A DNA stretch of 64,000 nt from an uncultured Pseudomonas sp. (GCF_946886105.1 NZ_CAMPHV010000002.1:62001-126000); one strand, 5' to 3'. Numbered from the stretch's first letter, positions 22,209-33,298 are shown. Notes: generated from the letters alone by a model not told the origin. Numbers and translations: made by a program.

Positions 22209-23567
22209 ATGAGCACCAAATTAGACCAGCTTTCGAGTTGGCTGAAAGAACGCAAAATCACCGAAGTTGAATGCCTGATCAGCGACCTTACCGGCATTGC
22301 CCGCGGTAAGATCTCGCCGACCAACAAGTTCCTCGACGAGAAGGGCATGCGCCTCCCCGAGAGTGTGCTGCTGCAGACCGTGACCGGCGATTACGTCGAG
22401 GACGAGATCTATTACGACCTGCTCGACGAAGCGGACATCGACATGTTCTGCCGTCCGGACGAAAACGCCGCGTTCATGGTGCCTTGGGCCCTCGAACCGA
22501 CCGCGATGGTGATTCACGACACCTTCGACAAGCAAGGCAACCCGATCGAGCTGTCGCCGCGCAACGTCCTCAAGAATGTTCTCAAGTTGTATGCCGACAA
22601 GGGTTGGAAGCCGATAGTCGCGCCGGAAATGGAGTTCTACCTGACCAAGCGCTGCGAAGACCCGGATTTCCCGTTGCAAGCGCCGATGGGCCGTTCCGGC
22701 CGGCCGGAAGTGGGCCGTCAGTCGTTTTCCATCGATGCCGCCAACGAATTCGATCCGCTGTTCGAAGATGTCTACGACTGGTGTGAAATCCAGGGCCTGG
22801 ATCTCGATACCTTGATCCACGAAGACGGCCCGGCGCAGATGGAAATCAACTTCCGTCATGGCGAGGCCCTGCACCTGGCCGACCAGATCACCGTATTCAA
22901 ACGCACCATGCGTGAGGCTTCGCTCAAACACGATGTGGCCGCCACCTTTATGGCCAAGCCGATCACCGATCAGCCGGGCAGCGCCATGCACATCCACCAG
23001 AGCGTGGTGGACATCAAGACCGGCAAGAACCTGTTCTCCAATGCCGACGGCAGCATGAGCCAGCTGTTCCTCAACCATATCGGCGGTCTGCAGAAGTACA
23101 TCCCCGAGTTGTTGCCGCTGTTCGCGCCAAACGTCAACTCGTTCCGCCGCTTCCTGCCGGATACCTCGGCGCCGGTGAACGTCGAATGGGGCGAAGAAAA
23201 CCGCACCGTCGGCCTGCGCGTGCCGGAAGCCAACCCACAGAATCGCCGGGTGGAGAACCGTCTGGCCGGTGCCGATGCCAACCCTTATCTGGTATTGGCC
23301 GCCTCCCTGCTGTGCGGCTACATGGGCATGGCCGAAGACATCAAGCCCAGCGCGCCGGTCAAGGGCCGTGGCTACGAGCGGCGCAACCTGCGCTTGCCGA
23401 TCACCATCGAGCACGCACTGGAGCGCATGGAAGCCTGCAAGGCGGCCGAGAAGTACCTGGGCGAGAAGTTCATGCGCGGCTATGTCGCGGTGAAACGCGC
23501 CGAACACGAAAACTACAAGCGGGTGATCAGCTCCTGGGAGCGCGAATTCCTGCTGCTGTCGGTCTGA
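22209..23567 (+). CDS. spuB: Gamma-glutamylpolyamine synthetase (glutamine synthetase family)
   Basis: This 452-residue glutamine synthetase-fold enzyme has VAPEMEFYLTK, MEINFRHGEALHLADQ, SAMHIHQSVVD, and the SFRRFLPDTSAPVNVEWGEE block. It is expected to add glutamate to putrescine or spermidine using ATP. The open frame extends back to 22128 within spuA, but ATG at 22209 follows a GAGG site and gives the usual start MSTKLDQLSSWLKE. It is followed by a hairpin and then spuC. Confidence 0.93.
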   Translation: MSTKLDQLSSWLKERKITEVECLISDLTGIARGKISPTNKFLDEKGMRLPESVLLQTVTGDYVEDEIYYDLLDEADIDMFCRPDENAAFMVPWALEPTAMVIHDTFDKQGNPIELSPRNVLKNVLKLYADKGWKPIVAPEMEFYLTKRCEDPDFPLQAPMGRSGRPEVGRQSFSIDAANEFDPLFEDVYDWCEIQGLDLDTLIHEDGPAQMEINFRHGEALHLADQITVFKRTMREASLKHDVAATFMAKPITDQPGSAMHIHQSVVDIKTGKNLFSNADGSMSQLFLNHIGGLQKYIPELLPLFAPNVNSFRRFLPDTSAPVNVEWGEENRTVGLRVPEANPQNRRVENRLAGADANPYLVLAASLLCGYMGMAEDIKPSAPVKGRGYERRNLRLPITIEHALERMEACKAAEKYLGEKFMRGYVAVKRAEHENYKRVISSWEREFLLLSV

Positions 23568-23574
23568 TTACGCG

Positions 23575-23600
23575 GGAGCCGGCGCGATCCGGCCGGCTCC
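23575..23600 (+). other. Hairpin between spuB and spuC
   Basis: GGAGCCGGC (23575-23583) pairs perfectly with GCCGGCTCC (23592-23600). A six-T run follows, but 13 bases away, so this may be an mRNA-stabilising or attenuating hairpin more than a full terminator. Confidence 0.5.
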
Positions 23601-23628
23601 TGTCTATGACGTATTTTTTGAGGTGGAT

Positions 23629-26297
<2,669 letters not shown>

Positions 26298-26316
26298 GAC
26301 AAAACGAAGCGATCCA

Positions 26317-26345
26317 GGTGCTGGCGGGCCACCCCCGCCAGCACC
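26317..26345 (+). other. Hairpin downstream of spuD
   Basis: GGTGCTGGCGG (26317-26327) pairs with CCGCCAGCACC (26335-26345) over 11 bp with a 7-base loop. No U tract follows. Such hairpins after a binding-protein gene usually protect its mRNA and lower expression of the downstream transporter genes. Confidence 0.7.
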
Positions 26346-26370
26346 CTAACAATAAAAAGGAAGCTTGCAG

Positions 26371-26412
26371 ATGTGCCTCAATTCCTCCGGCGGCCCCCTG
26401 GCTTCGCCCTGA
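26371..26412 (+). other. Short leader open frame before spuF
   Basis: ATG at 26371 opens a 13-residue frame (MCLNSSGGPLASP) ending at TGA 26410-26412. It has a strong AAGGAAG ribosome site seven bases upstream. It could be a leader peptide, or the ribosome site left from a deleted spuE. No similarity was recognised, so I list it as a candidate only. Confidence 0.3.
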
Positions 26413-26610
26413 CGTTGCGGTCTGTATCGCTCAGCAGCGAACACCATTTTTTCTATGAATTCGGAGCCTTTTGGCGGTCTGTCTGACAACCAGAGAAGCC
26501 ACGGGTACGCATTTTTTTTGCTAGATGTCAGCGTGGGTTAGCTGAGTCAATTCAACCATTTCGAAACGTCCGACCGTCGGGGTCGGGCGCTACTTTGCGG
26601 GAGTTTGGTA

Positions 26611-27753
26611 ATGGCAGTTGCATCCAGTGCCTATAAAAAGGTTCTTGAAGGCGATCAGCAACCGAAAGAAGTATTGGTCAAGATCGAACGGGTAACCAAG
26701 AAGTTCGACGAAACCGTGGCGGTCGATGACGTATCCCTGACCATCAACAAGGGCGAAATCTTCGCCCTGCTCGGCGGTTCGGGCTCGGGTAAATCCACCC
26801 TGTTGCGCATGCTCGCCGGTTTCGAGCGTCCGACCGAGGGGCGTATCTGGCTCGACGGCCAGGACATCACCGATCTGCCGCCCTATGAGCGTCCGATCAA
26901 CATGATGTTCCAGTCCTACGCGCTGTTCCCGCATATGAGTGTGGCCGACAACATCGCCTTCGGCCTCAAGCAGGACGGCCTGCCGCGTGCCGAGATCGAC
27001 GCCCGCGTCGATGAAATGCTCAAGCTGGTGCAGATGAGCCAATACGCCAAGCGCAAACCGCATCAGCTTTCCGGCGGCCAGCGTCAGCGCGTGGCCCTGG
27101 CCCGTTCGCTGGCCAAGCGGCCGAAGCTGCTGTTGCTCGACGAGCCGATGGGCGCGCTGGACAAGAAACTGCGCTCGCAGATGCAGCTTGAACTGGTGGA
27201 AATCATCGAGCGGGTCGGCGTGACCTGCGTGATGGTCACCCACGACCAGGAAGAGGCCATGACCATGGCCCAGCGCATCGCCATCATGCACCTCGGCTGG
27301 ATCGCCCAGATCGGCAGCCCGGTGGACATCTACGAAACCCCGACCAGCCGCCTGGTGTGCGAATTCATCGGCAACGTCAACCTGTTCGAAGGTCAGGTGG
27401 TCGAGGACATGGAAGGGCACGCGTTGATCGACAGCCCCGACCTGGAACGCAATATCTACGTCGGCCATGGCGTCAGCACCTCGGTGCAGGATAAGAGCAT
27501 CACCTACGCGATCCGCCCGGAAAAGCTGCTGGTCACCACCGAGCAGCCGACCTGCGAATACAACTGGTCGCGTGGCACCGTGCACGATATCGCCTACCTG
27601 GGCGGCCATTCGGTTTTCCACGTGGAATTGCCGAGCGGCAAGATCGTCCAGTCGTTCGTCGCCAACGCCGAACGCCGCGGCGCCCGGCCGACCTGGGACG
27701 ACCAGGTGTACGTGTGGTGGGAGGATGACAGCGGGGTGGCATTGCGCTCATGA
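26611..27753 (+). CDS. spuF: Polyamine ABC transporter ATP-binding protein
   Basis: This 380-residue ATPase powers polyamine import. It has the Walker A GGSGSGKST, Q loop FQSYALFPHM, signature LSGGQRQRVALARSL, Walker B LLLLDEPMGALD and switch histidine VTHDQEEA, then a TOBE-type C-terminal regulatory region. The start at 26611 is supported by GGGAG upstream and by the normal N terminus MAVASSAYKKVLEG. It overlaps spuG by four bases (ATGA). Confidence 0.96.
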   Translation: MAVASSAYKKVLEGDQQPKEVLVKIERVTKKFDETVAVDDVSLTINKGEIFALLGGSGSGKSTLLRMLAGFERPTEGRIWLDGQDITDLPPYERPINMMFQSYALFPHMSVADNIAFGLKQDGLPRAEIDARVDEMLKLVQMSQYAKRKPHQLSGGQRQRVALARSLAKRPKLLLLDEPMGALDKKLRSQMQLELVEIIERVGVTCVMVTHDQEEAMTMAQRIAIMHLGWIAQIGSPVDIYETPTSRLVCEFIGNVNLFEGQVVEDMEGHALIDSPDLERNIYVGHGVSTSVQDKSITYAIRPEKLLVTTEQPTCEYNWSRGTVHDIAYLGGHSVFHVELPSGKIVQSFVANAERRGARPTWDDQVYVWWEDDSGVALRS

Positions 27754-28661
27754 ATATTTCCCGAAGCCTCAGCCGCCGTTTGCCCAAGGGCCGTCACTTC
27801 GTTATCGGGGTGCCATTCCTCTGGTTGTTCCTGTTCTTTTTGCTGCCCTTCATCATCGTCTTGAAGATCAGCTTCGCCGAAGCCGCCGTGGCCATTCCGC
27901 CGTACACCGATGTGTACACCTGGGTGGAAGGCAAGCTGTCGGTGGTGATTAACCTGGGCAACTACATCTTCCTCAGTGAGGATGACCTGTACCTGTCCGC
28001 CTACCTCGGCTCGTTGAAGATGGCCCTGGTCAGCACTCTGCTGTGCCTGTTGATCGGCTACCCGATGGCCTACGCCATCGCCCGTGCCGACAAGGAAATG
28101 CAGACCGTGTTCCTGCTGCTGATCATGATGCCGACCTGGACCGCGATCCTGATCCGCGTCTACGCCTGGATGGGAATCCTCAGCAACAATGGCCTGCTCA
28201 ACGGGTTTTTGCAGAGCGTTGGGCTGATCGACGAACCGCTGCAGATCCTCAACACCAACCTCGCGGTCTATATCGGCGTGGTCTATTCCTACCTGCCGTT
28301 CATGATCCTGCCGCTGTTCGCCAACCTGGTGAAGCACGACCCGAGCCTGCTGGAAGCCGCATCGGACTTGGGTTCGAGCACCTTCAACAGCTTCTGGAAG
28401 ATCACCGTGCCGCTGTCCAAGAACGGCATCATCGCCGGCTGCATGCTGGTGTTCATTCCGGTGGTCGGTGAGTTCGTCATCCCCGAACTGCTCGGTGGTC
28501 CGGAGACGCTGATGATCGGCAAAGTGCTCTGGCAGGAGTTCTTCAACAACCGCGACTGGCCGGTGGCGTCCGCCCTGGCGGTGGTGATGCTGGCGATCCT
28601 GATCGTGCCGATCATTCTATTCAACCGCAACCAAGCAAAAGAGATGGAGGGCAGAGCATGA
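27750..28661 (+). CDS. spuG: Polyamine ABC transporter permease
   Basis: This 303-residue inner-membrane permease has six predicted hydrophobic segments and the EAA-type loop LLEAASDLGSSTFNSFWKITVP that contacts the ATPase. It starts inside the spuF stop. Its last 18 residues (VPIILFNRNQAKEMEGRA) are encoded again, imperfectly, in the 90 bases that follow. Confidence 0.95.
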   Translation: MNISRSLSRRLPKGRHFVIGVPFLWLFLFFLLPFIIVLKISFAEAAVAIPPYTDVYTWVEGKLSVVINLGNYIFLSEDDLYLSAYLGSLKMALVSTLLCLLIGYPMAYAIARADKEMQTVFLLLIMMPTWTAILIRVYAWMGILSNNGLLNGFLQSVGLIDEPLQILNTNLAVYIGVVYSYLPFMILPLFANLVKHDPSLLEAASDLGSSTFNSFWKITVPLSKNGIIAGCMLVFIPVVGEFVIPELLGGPETLMIGKVLWQEFFNNRDWPVASALAVVMLAILIVPIILFNRNQAKEMEGRA

Positions 28662-28747
28662 TCAGTTCCTCGCTAAGCGTGCCGATCATTCTGTTCAACC
28701 GGCTTCCAACCCAGAGCTCAGCAAAAGAGATGGAGGGTCGAGCATGA
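28658..28747 (+). repeat. Imperfect duplication of the spuG tail forming a 29-codon open frame
   Basis: ATG at 28658 overlaps the spuG stop and opens MISSSLSVPIILFNRL, continuing to AKEMEGRA and TGA at 28745-28747, which overlaps the spuH ATG. Both VPIILFNR and AKEMEGRA repeat the SpuG C terminus; the middle carries about ten extra bases. The copy also carries the GATGGAGG ribosome site used by spuH. It reads like a tandem duplication that preserved coupling from spuG to spuH. Confidence 0.85.
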
Positions 28748-29643
28748 GCAAGTACCGTTTTTCAACCCTCATGCTGTGGGCCGGCCTGACCTTTATCTAC
28801 CTGCCGATGTTGATCCTGGTGATCTACTCGTTCAACGGCTCGCGGCTGGTCACGGTGTGGGGCGGCTGGTCGCTGAAGTGGTACATCGGCCTGCTCGACA
28901 ACACGCAGCTGATGAGTGCGGTGATGCGCTCCCTGGAAATCGCCTGCTATACCGCGGTTGCCGCGGTGGCGCTGGGCACCATGGCGGCCTTCGTGCTGAC
29001 CCGGGTGACCCGCTTCAAGGGCCGCACGCTGTTCGGTGGCCTGGTCACCGCGCCGCTGGTGATGCCCGAAGTGATCACCGGTCTGTCGCTGTTGCTGCTG
29101 TTCGTGGCCATGGCGCAATTGATCGGCTGGCCGGCCGAGCGCGGGGTGCTGACCATCTGGATCGCCCACACCACCTTCTGCGCCGCCTATGTCTCGGTGG
29201 TGGTGTCGGCGCGTCTGCGCGAACTGGACATGTCCATCGAGGAGGCGGCCATGGACCTGGGCGCCAAGCCCTGGAAGGTGTTCTTCCTGATCACCATCCC
29301 GATGATCGCGCCTTCGTTGGCGGCCGGCGGCATGATGTCCTTCGCCTTGTCGCTCGATGATCTGGTGCTCGCCAGCTTCGTCTCCGGGCCGGGTTCCACC
29401 ACCTTGCCGATGGAGGTGTTCTCCGCCGTGCGCATGGGTGTGAAGCCGGAGATCAACGCGGTGGCCAGCCTGATTCTGCTCTCGGTGTCGCTGATCACCT
29501 TCCTGATCTGGTTCTTCGCCCGCCGCACCGAAGAGGCGCGCAAGAAAGCCATCCAGCAAGCCATGGACGAAAGCACCGGCGCCAACCTGCAAAGCGGCCC
29601 CGACAGCCGCCGCGACCCGTCGCAGCAGCACGCGCCCGCCTAA
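28744..29643 (+). CDS. spuH: Polyamine ABC transporter permease
   Basis: This 299-residue inner-membrane permease pairs with SpuG. It has about six hydrophobic segments and the EAA loop SIEEAAMDLGAKPWKVFFLITIP. The C terminus has a polar tail of about 35 residues. Its start overlaps the stop of the duplicated 29-codon frame. It is the last gene of the spu series; a GC hairpin (29655-29681) and a REP palindrome follow. Confidence 0.95.
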   Translation: MSKYRFSTLMLWAGLTFIYLPMLILVIYSFNGSRLVTVWGGWSLKWYIGLLDNTQLMSAVMRSLEIACYTAVAAVALGTMAAFVLTRVTRFKGRTLFGGLVTAPLVMPEVITGLSLLLLFVAMAQLIGWPAERGVLTIWIAHTTFCAAYVSVVVSARLRELDMSIEEAAMDLGAKPWKVFFLITIPMIAPSLAAGGMMSFALSLDDLVLASFVSGPGSTTLPMEVFSAVRMGVKPEINAVASLILLSVSLITFLIWFFARRTEEARKKAIQQAMDESTGANLQSGPDSRRDPSQQHAPA

Positions 29644-29712
29644 CCGCCTAATAGGGCGGACCCGCCGCAGGCTGGTCCGCCAGCGGTGGACAAGGCGTCG
29701 CCATCGGCTCTT

Positions 29713-29778
29713 GTAGCCCGGATGCAATCCGGGAGCGGTGTCAGCTGTTACACCTTCCCCGGATTGCATCCGGGCTAC
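29713..29778. repeat. REP-type palindrome pair
   Basis: GTAGCCCGGATGCAATCCGG (from 29713) and CCGGATTGCATCCGGGCTAC (to 29778) face each other. This is the common Pseudomonas REP form, seen again at 46510, 50194 and twice at 56144-56387. It separates spuH from the convergent esterase gene. Confidence 0.85.
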
Positions 29779-29814
29779 CAGAGGTGTCGCTGGGAGAGAG
29801 TTGACACCGGCCTG

Positions 29815-30777
29815 TTAGCGTCTTACCTGTGCCTGAAAAAACCGCCAAATGACATCCGTCGCGTTCAGCGCCGAACTGGGAGTGTCGCCCCTGCGACTTC
29901 CCGGCTGTCCGCCCGGCCAGGCATGGCCGTTATCCTTGAGCAGATACAGCTCGACTGCCCCATTGGACGCACAGGTGTAGCGCCACAGCAAATAGCGGCC
30001 GTGGTCCTGTTGCGCCGGAGTCGCGGCGCAGCCGTTCGCCTTCGCCCAGAATGTTGCCTGTGCCAGCGCCGGTTGCGTCGGCACTCCGTCCCAGGCATCG
30101 GCAACGCGTCCGGCAGGAGCACCGCCGAGGTGGGGAACCGCCTTGTCGAGCATGCCGTTGATCATAAGCGCGGGCACCGGGCCTGACGGCTGCGACTCGT
30201 CGCCGAACAGGGTCGCGACTACCGGCGCGATGGCGGCGACTTTGTGCGACAGTTCGATGCCCAGTCGGTGACTCATGATCCCGCCGTTGGACATGCCGGT
30301 TACATAGACCCGCTGCGGATCCACCGGATATTCCTCGATCAGGCGATCGATCAGCGCGCCGATAAAGGCCACATCGTCGACATTCCTGTTCATCGCATAG
30401 CCGCAGCAATGGCCGGCATTCCAGGTCAGGAGTTTGCCCGCGAAGCGGCCGCTGCCTTCGGGGTAAGCGACGATAAAGCCCTCCTTTCTGGCCTTCTCGG
30501 TGAAGCCGGTCATCTTCTCGGCATTGAACGCATTACCGCCGCCGCCATGCAGCATCAGCACCAGTGCCACGCGCTGTGTCGCCTGCGCCGGTAGGTGAGC
30601 GGCACGCACCACATAGCTGCGGTCGCTGCCGTCGACCCTGAGGGTTTGCCGCGTTTGCGGCGCGGTGAGGTCGGCGCGGGCCGGGGCTGCCGATGCCGCG
30701 AACAGGCCCGTCAGCGCCACGGTCAATACCAGCCATCCGTTGCTGCGCGGGGCTTTTCTGTCGCGGTAAGCGGTCAT
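29815..30777 (-). CDS. Secreted PHB depolymerase-family esterase
   Basis: This 320-residue alpha/beta hydrolase has a signal peptide (hydrophobic 16-30, cut after APARA). The oxyanion-type LMLHGGGGNA lies near 75 and the nucleophile serine in GMSNGGIMSHRLG. The histidine is probably in DNGHAWPGG. The LpqC/feruloyl-esterase/polyhydroxybutyrate depolymerase family acts on short ester bonds; the substrate is not predictable here. It starts inside the stop of the TfoX-N gene (4-base overlap), so they are cotranscribed. Confidence 0.86.
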   Translation of the reverse strand: MTAYRDRKAPRSNGWLVLTVALTGLFAASAAPARADLTAPQTRQTLRVDGSDRSYVVRAAHLPAQATQRVALVLMLHGGGGNAFNAEKMTGFTEKARKEGFIVAYPEGSGRFAGKLLTWNAGHCCGYAMNRNVDDVAFIGALIDRLIEEYPVDPQRVYVTGMSNGGIMSHRLGIELSHKVAAIAPVVATLFGDESQPSGPVPALMINGMLDKAVPHLGGAPAGRVADAWDGVPTQPALAQATFWAKANGCAATPAQQDHGRYLLWRYTCASNGAVELYLLKDNGHAWPGGQPGSRRGDTPSSALNATDVIWRFFQAQVRR

Positions 30778-31151
30778 GATTGACGCCTGCTGGCGCGGCG
30801 GCGAGGTTGCGGCGACTTGCCCTGCTTACTGGGTAACGAGGCGGAAAACTCGAGCGCTCGATCGAGCCATTGACGCAGGCGCCCTTGGGCATCGTCGGCG
30901 GTTTGGTCGACATAGACGAAGCCGCTCAGCGCCTTGCCGGTAAAGTCCATCTTCCGCACATCGGGTTCTTCGAGCGCCTGCGAATAGCCATCGGGGCCCA
31001 CGCGCAGCATCAGGTCGGTACCCAAAACGCCGCAGCACATGTTGCCCCTGACCATAAAGGCCAGGCCGCCGAACATCTTCTTTTCGACGACTTCGTCCTG
31101 GCCCGCGAGCGCCGTTCTCACCCGCTCGGCTATTCCTTCGTCGTAGCTCAT
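30774..31151 (-). CDS. TfoX N-terminal domain protein
   Basis: This 125-residue protein matches the TfoX-N fold: MSYDEGIAERVRTAL, then KKMFGGLAFMVRGNMCCGV, and a short C-terminal segment. The family includes Sxy-like competence regulators, but stand-alone short forms have no fixed function. The tail (about 107-125) is basic (QPRRRASRRQS). The start at 31151 follows GGAG; the open frame upstream to 31316 runs into the repeat and is not real. Confidence 0.85.
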   Translation of the reverse strand: MSYDEGIAERVRTALAGQDEVVEKKMFGGLAFMVRGNMCCGVLGTDLMLRVGPDGYSQALEEPDVRKMDFTGKALSGFVYVDQTADDAQGRLRQWLDRALEFSASLPSKQGKSPQPRRRASRRQS

Positions 31152-31179
31152 GCCCACTCCAGATTGATCGGCGACCAAG

Positions 31180-31327
31180 CTAACAGACCGTTGAAAAACT
31201 ACCTGCGTTGGCAATACTGCGTTAAAAACAGGCTCGGAATGCTCATTTACAGCACGTAAACTCCGCTTCCTCTCCTGTTTTTGCCTTGTCTTGCCTGCCT
31301 CGCTTACTTTTTTCAATGGCCTGCTAG
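31180..31327. repeat. MITE-like palindromic repeat, long copy
   Basis: A 148-base element has ends CTAACAGACCGTTGAAAAA and TTTTTCAATGGCCTGCTAG, inverted copies with three mismatches. The left core ACTACCTGCGTTG is shared with 11493-11580. The interior has a second inverted pair around AAAAACAGG and CCTGTTTTT (31224-31232 and 31273-31281). It lies upstream of the TfoX-N gene and beyond the stop of the GNAT gene. Confidence 0.82.
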
Positions 31328-31355
31328 GTATAGATGCCCCACCGCGTGCGGCAAG

Positions 31356-31871
31356 TCAGGCGCGCAGGTCCGTCGAAACAGCCACCTCCGGCGCCAGGCG
31401 ATAACACATGTACTTCACCACGAAGGGCAGGTGCGGAAATTCCTTGCTCTCACCGTCTTTGAAGCCCAATGCCCGATACCAGCGCTGCAGTTCGAAGTGC
31501 TGCTCGATCACGCCGATGCTGATGGTCTGCACCGCCTGCGTCTCGGCGTACTGGATAAAATGCTCGACCAGCCGAGTGCCCACGCCGCGCTTACGGTGGA
31601 CGGGCAGAACCGACAAACGGTTCAAATAGGCAACGCCGGCGCGCGGGCTTTCGTAGGCGACGCAACCGATCGGCGTGGCGTTTTTCGCAATGACGAAATA
31701 CTTCTCGCCGCGGGCAAAGTCAGCCTTTACCCACTCTGTCGTGCAAAAGGAAGGGTGTTTCGGGCAGTTGGCCGCATTCAGGCCGAATCGCAAGGCGACA
31801 TCCTTGTTCGATTCGCTGATCAGCATGGCGATGGTACTCAACCCGTTAACTGTGGCTTGACTGATATTCAT
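31356..31871 (-). CDS. GNAT-family N-acetyltransferase
   Basis: This 171-residue protein has the acetyl-CoA motif LSVLPVHRKRGVGTRLVEHF at about 90-109, and the C-terminal block QRWYRALGFKDGESKEFPHLP typical of GNAT enzymes. The acceptor is unknown. It stands alone, with no ribosome-site evidence strong enough to exclude a start a few codons later. Confidence 0.85.
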   Translation of the reverse strand: MNISQATVNGLSTIAMLISESNKDVALRFGLNAANCPKHPSFCTTEWVKADFARGEKYFVIAKNATPIGCVAYESPRAGVAYLNRLSVLPVHRKRGVGTRLVEHFIQYAETQAVQTISIGVIEQHFELQRWYRALGFKDGESKEFPHLPFVVKYMCYRLAPEVAVSTDLRA

Positions 31872-31948
31872 GTCGATGGCCGTCCATGTGAGAGGGTGAG
31901 AGCGCTCGGCAACGCAACGTCGGTTGCGCGGCGCGTATTGCAGGGCCG

Positions 31949-32305
31949 TTATTCGTTAAGTATTCGCTGGGTTTTCTTGGGCAAGCTGGCGCGTGCTTTT
32001 TTATATGACCAGTCGATTAGCTGCTTCAAATATTGCTCGTCGAACGCCTGGGTATTGAGGATGGATACCCAGTGAAAACGATGCAGGTAGCGTGCGGGGC
32101 TCACTGCGGGCTGATCGGTCAACTCGATGAACCTGTCGGGCGTCACACGGATGCTGAAGCGCCAGCGATGCGGCTCACTGGTCTTGAAATAGGCGAACTG
32201 CTTACCGCCGACGGCGTAAATCAGCACATTCGCGGGTTCGCCCAACAACTGCTCCTGTGCACCCGGGAAGCTCAAGCAAAAACGTTTAACGGCGCCGATA
32301 TCCAT
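31949..32305 (-). CDS. MmcQ/YjbR family protein
   Basis: This 118-residue protein fits the YjbR family of double-wing DNA-binding fold: VKRFCLSFPGAQEQLLGEPAN, VGGKQFAYF, LTDQPAVSPARYLHRFHWVSI and a C-terminal LIDWSYKKARASLPKK. The ATG at 32305 gives the usual family length; the frame upstream to 32509 has no family match. Function is not known. Confidence 0.83.
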   Translation of the reverse strand: MDIGAVKRFCLSFPGAQEQLLGEPANVLIYAVGGKQFAYFKTSEPHRWRFSIRVTPDRFIELTDQPAVSPARYLHRFHWVSILNTQAFDEQYLKQLIDWSYKKARASLPKKTQRILNE

Positions 32306-32527
32306 AATGTGCGGCTCTTGATCAATGTCCACGACAAGCGCCTGTACGCAAACGGCCACTACAACTGTTTGGAGCGCTTCGCCAAGAGGGAGGTTCCGAC
32401 TATTCGTGCACCGGTAGGCTGACACAGGACACCGATGCCGAGCGGCCAAATCGATAGTGTCAGCCCGGCAGCGAATACCTGAACGCGCGTTCGTAAGCGC
32501 TGCGCCCACTGGAGCGCAGCGATCGTA

Positions 32528-33157
32528 TCAGACGTAGAGCGGTGAGCCCATGGCCCGGCTGGCCTGCTCGCTTGGCGCGGCATCGAACAGGCGGGTGGTG
32601 TAGGCGGCGTTCAGCTCGGCGCTTTCACCGGGGAAGTAGTCGATGACGAAACGCCGGGCGTTATCGAGGTTGTCGAAGGCGTAAAAGCCGCCCACCGATT
32701 GGTTATCGGCACCGCTCAACCAGGTTTTATGCAACAGCCCGGGCTGGGCCTTGAGGATCGGATTCAACGCGCGCCAAGGCGCTTGATCGAAGGGCACCGA
32801 CAGCTGCACTTCGGTGTAAACGAACGCGCCGGGATTGCGTTCCGGGCGTGCCCCGAAATACACCGAGCCCAACTGCCGGCTGGCCTCTTCGACGACGGCC
32901 ATGTCGAACACCCGGGTGGTTTGCGCGACGCCGAATTTGCGCGCCTCCGCGGGGAAGTAGCCGGTGACGAAGCGTTTCGCGTTGGCGAGCGAGTCGAACT
33001 CGTAGAACCCGCCGACCGACTGATTCAACGACCCGGCAAGCCAGGTTTTATTGCGGAAACCCGGCTGCTCGACTATCTGCGCATTGAGTTCGCGCCACGG
33101 CGTTTGGGCGAAGGGCAGGGAGATTTGCAGTTCGGTGTACACGAATGCTTTCGACAT
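32528..33157 (-). CDS. Tandem YdhR-like (antibiotic monooxygenase fold) protein
   Basis: This 209-residue protein consists of two copies of a roughly 100-residue domain (about 4-100 and 107-209). Each copy carries AFVYTE, then PW-R-LN, KTWL-G, NQSVGGFY-FD, A-RFV, YFP and TTR-FD. The fold suggested is the YdhR/ABM dimeric alpha-beta barrel, here fused into one chain so that the two halves could form the usual dimer internally. The start at 33157 (MSKAFVYTELQIS) is chosen because the frame upstream lacks similarity. It is divergent from a TetR regulator, which probably controls it. Confidence 0.8.
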   Translation of the reverse strand: MSKAFVYTELQISLPFAQTPWRELNAQIVEQPGFRNKTWLAGSLNQSVGGFYEFDSLANAKRFVTGYFPAEARKFGVAQTTRVFDMAVVEEASRQLGSVYFGARPERNPGAFVYTEVQLSVPFDQAPWRALNPILKAQPGLLHKTWLSGADNQSVGGFYAFDNLDNARRFVIDYFPGESAELNAAYTTRLFDAAPSEQASRAMGSPLYV

Positions 33158-33212
33158 GATGGGTTCCTGATCAGTGAGAAATGTACGTCCTGTTGGGCAC
33201 GGTGCAATCCAT

Positions 33213-33256
33213 AGGATAACGGCCGTGATCCAAGATAGGATTGCGATCGTTATCCT
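33213..33256. promoter_or_regulatory. Inverted repeats in the YdhR-like/TetR divergent promoter
   Basis: AGGATAACG (33213-33221) and CGTTATCCT (33248-33256) are perfect inverted 9-mers. A second overlapping pair, GATAGGAT and ATCCTGTC, is centred near 33247. This lies between the divergent genes, 42 bases before the TetR start, and is a good candidate operator. Confidence 0.55.
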
Positions 33257-33298
33257 GTCAAGTAGAATGCTGCTCACTGTCAGGCGGAAGAATTACCC

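Larger units (their letters stand above)
26298..26610 (+). other. spuD-spuF intergenic region
   Basis: These 313 bases hold an 11-bp hairpin right after spuD, an A-rich motif AACAATAA (26348-26355), a good ribosome site AAGGAAG (26357-26363), and a 13-codon open frame at 26371. The remaining 200 bases have T-rich patches and no gene that I can support. In PAO1 spuE would stand here. The spuF ribosome site GGGAG is near 26599. Confidence 0.6.

Noticed and set aside
22221..23507. 428-codon open frame on the minus strand
   Set aside because: It is antisense to spuB.
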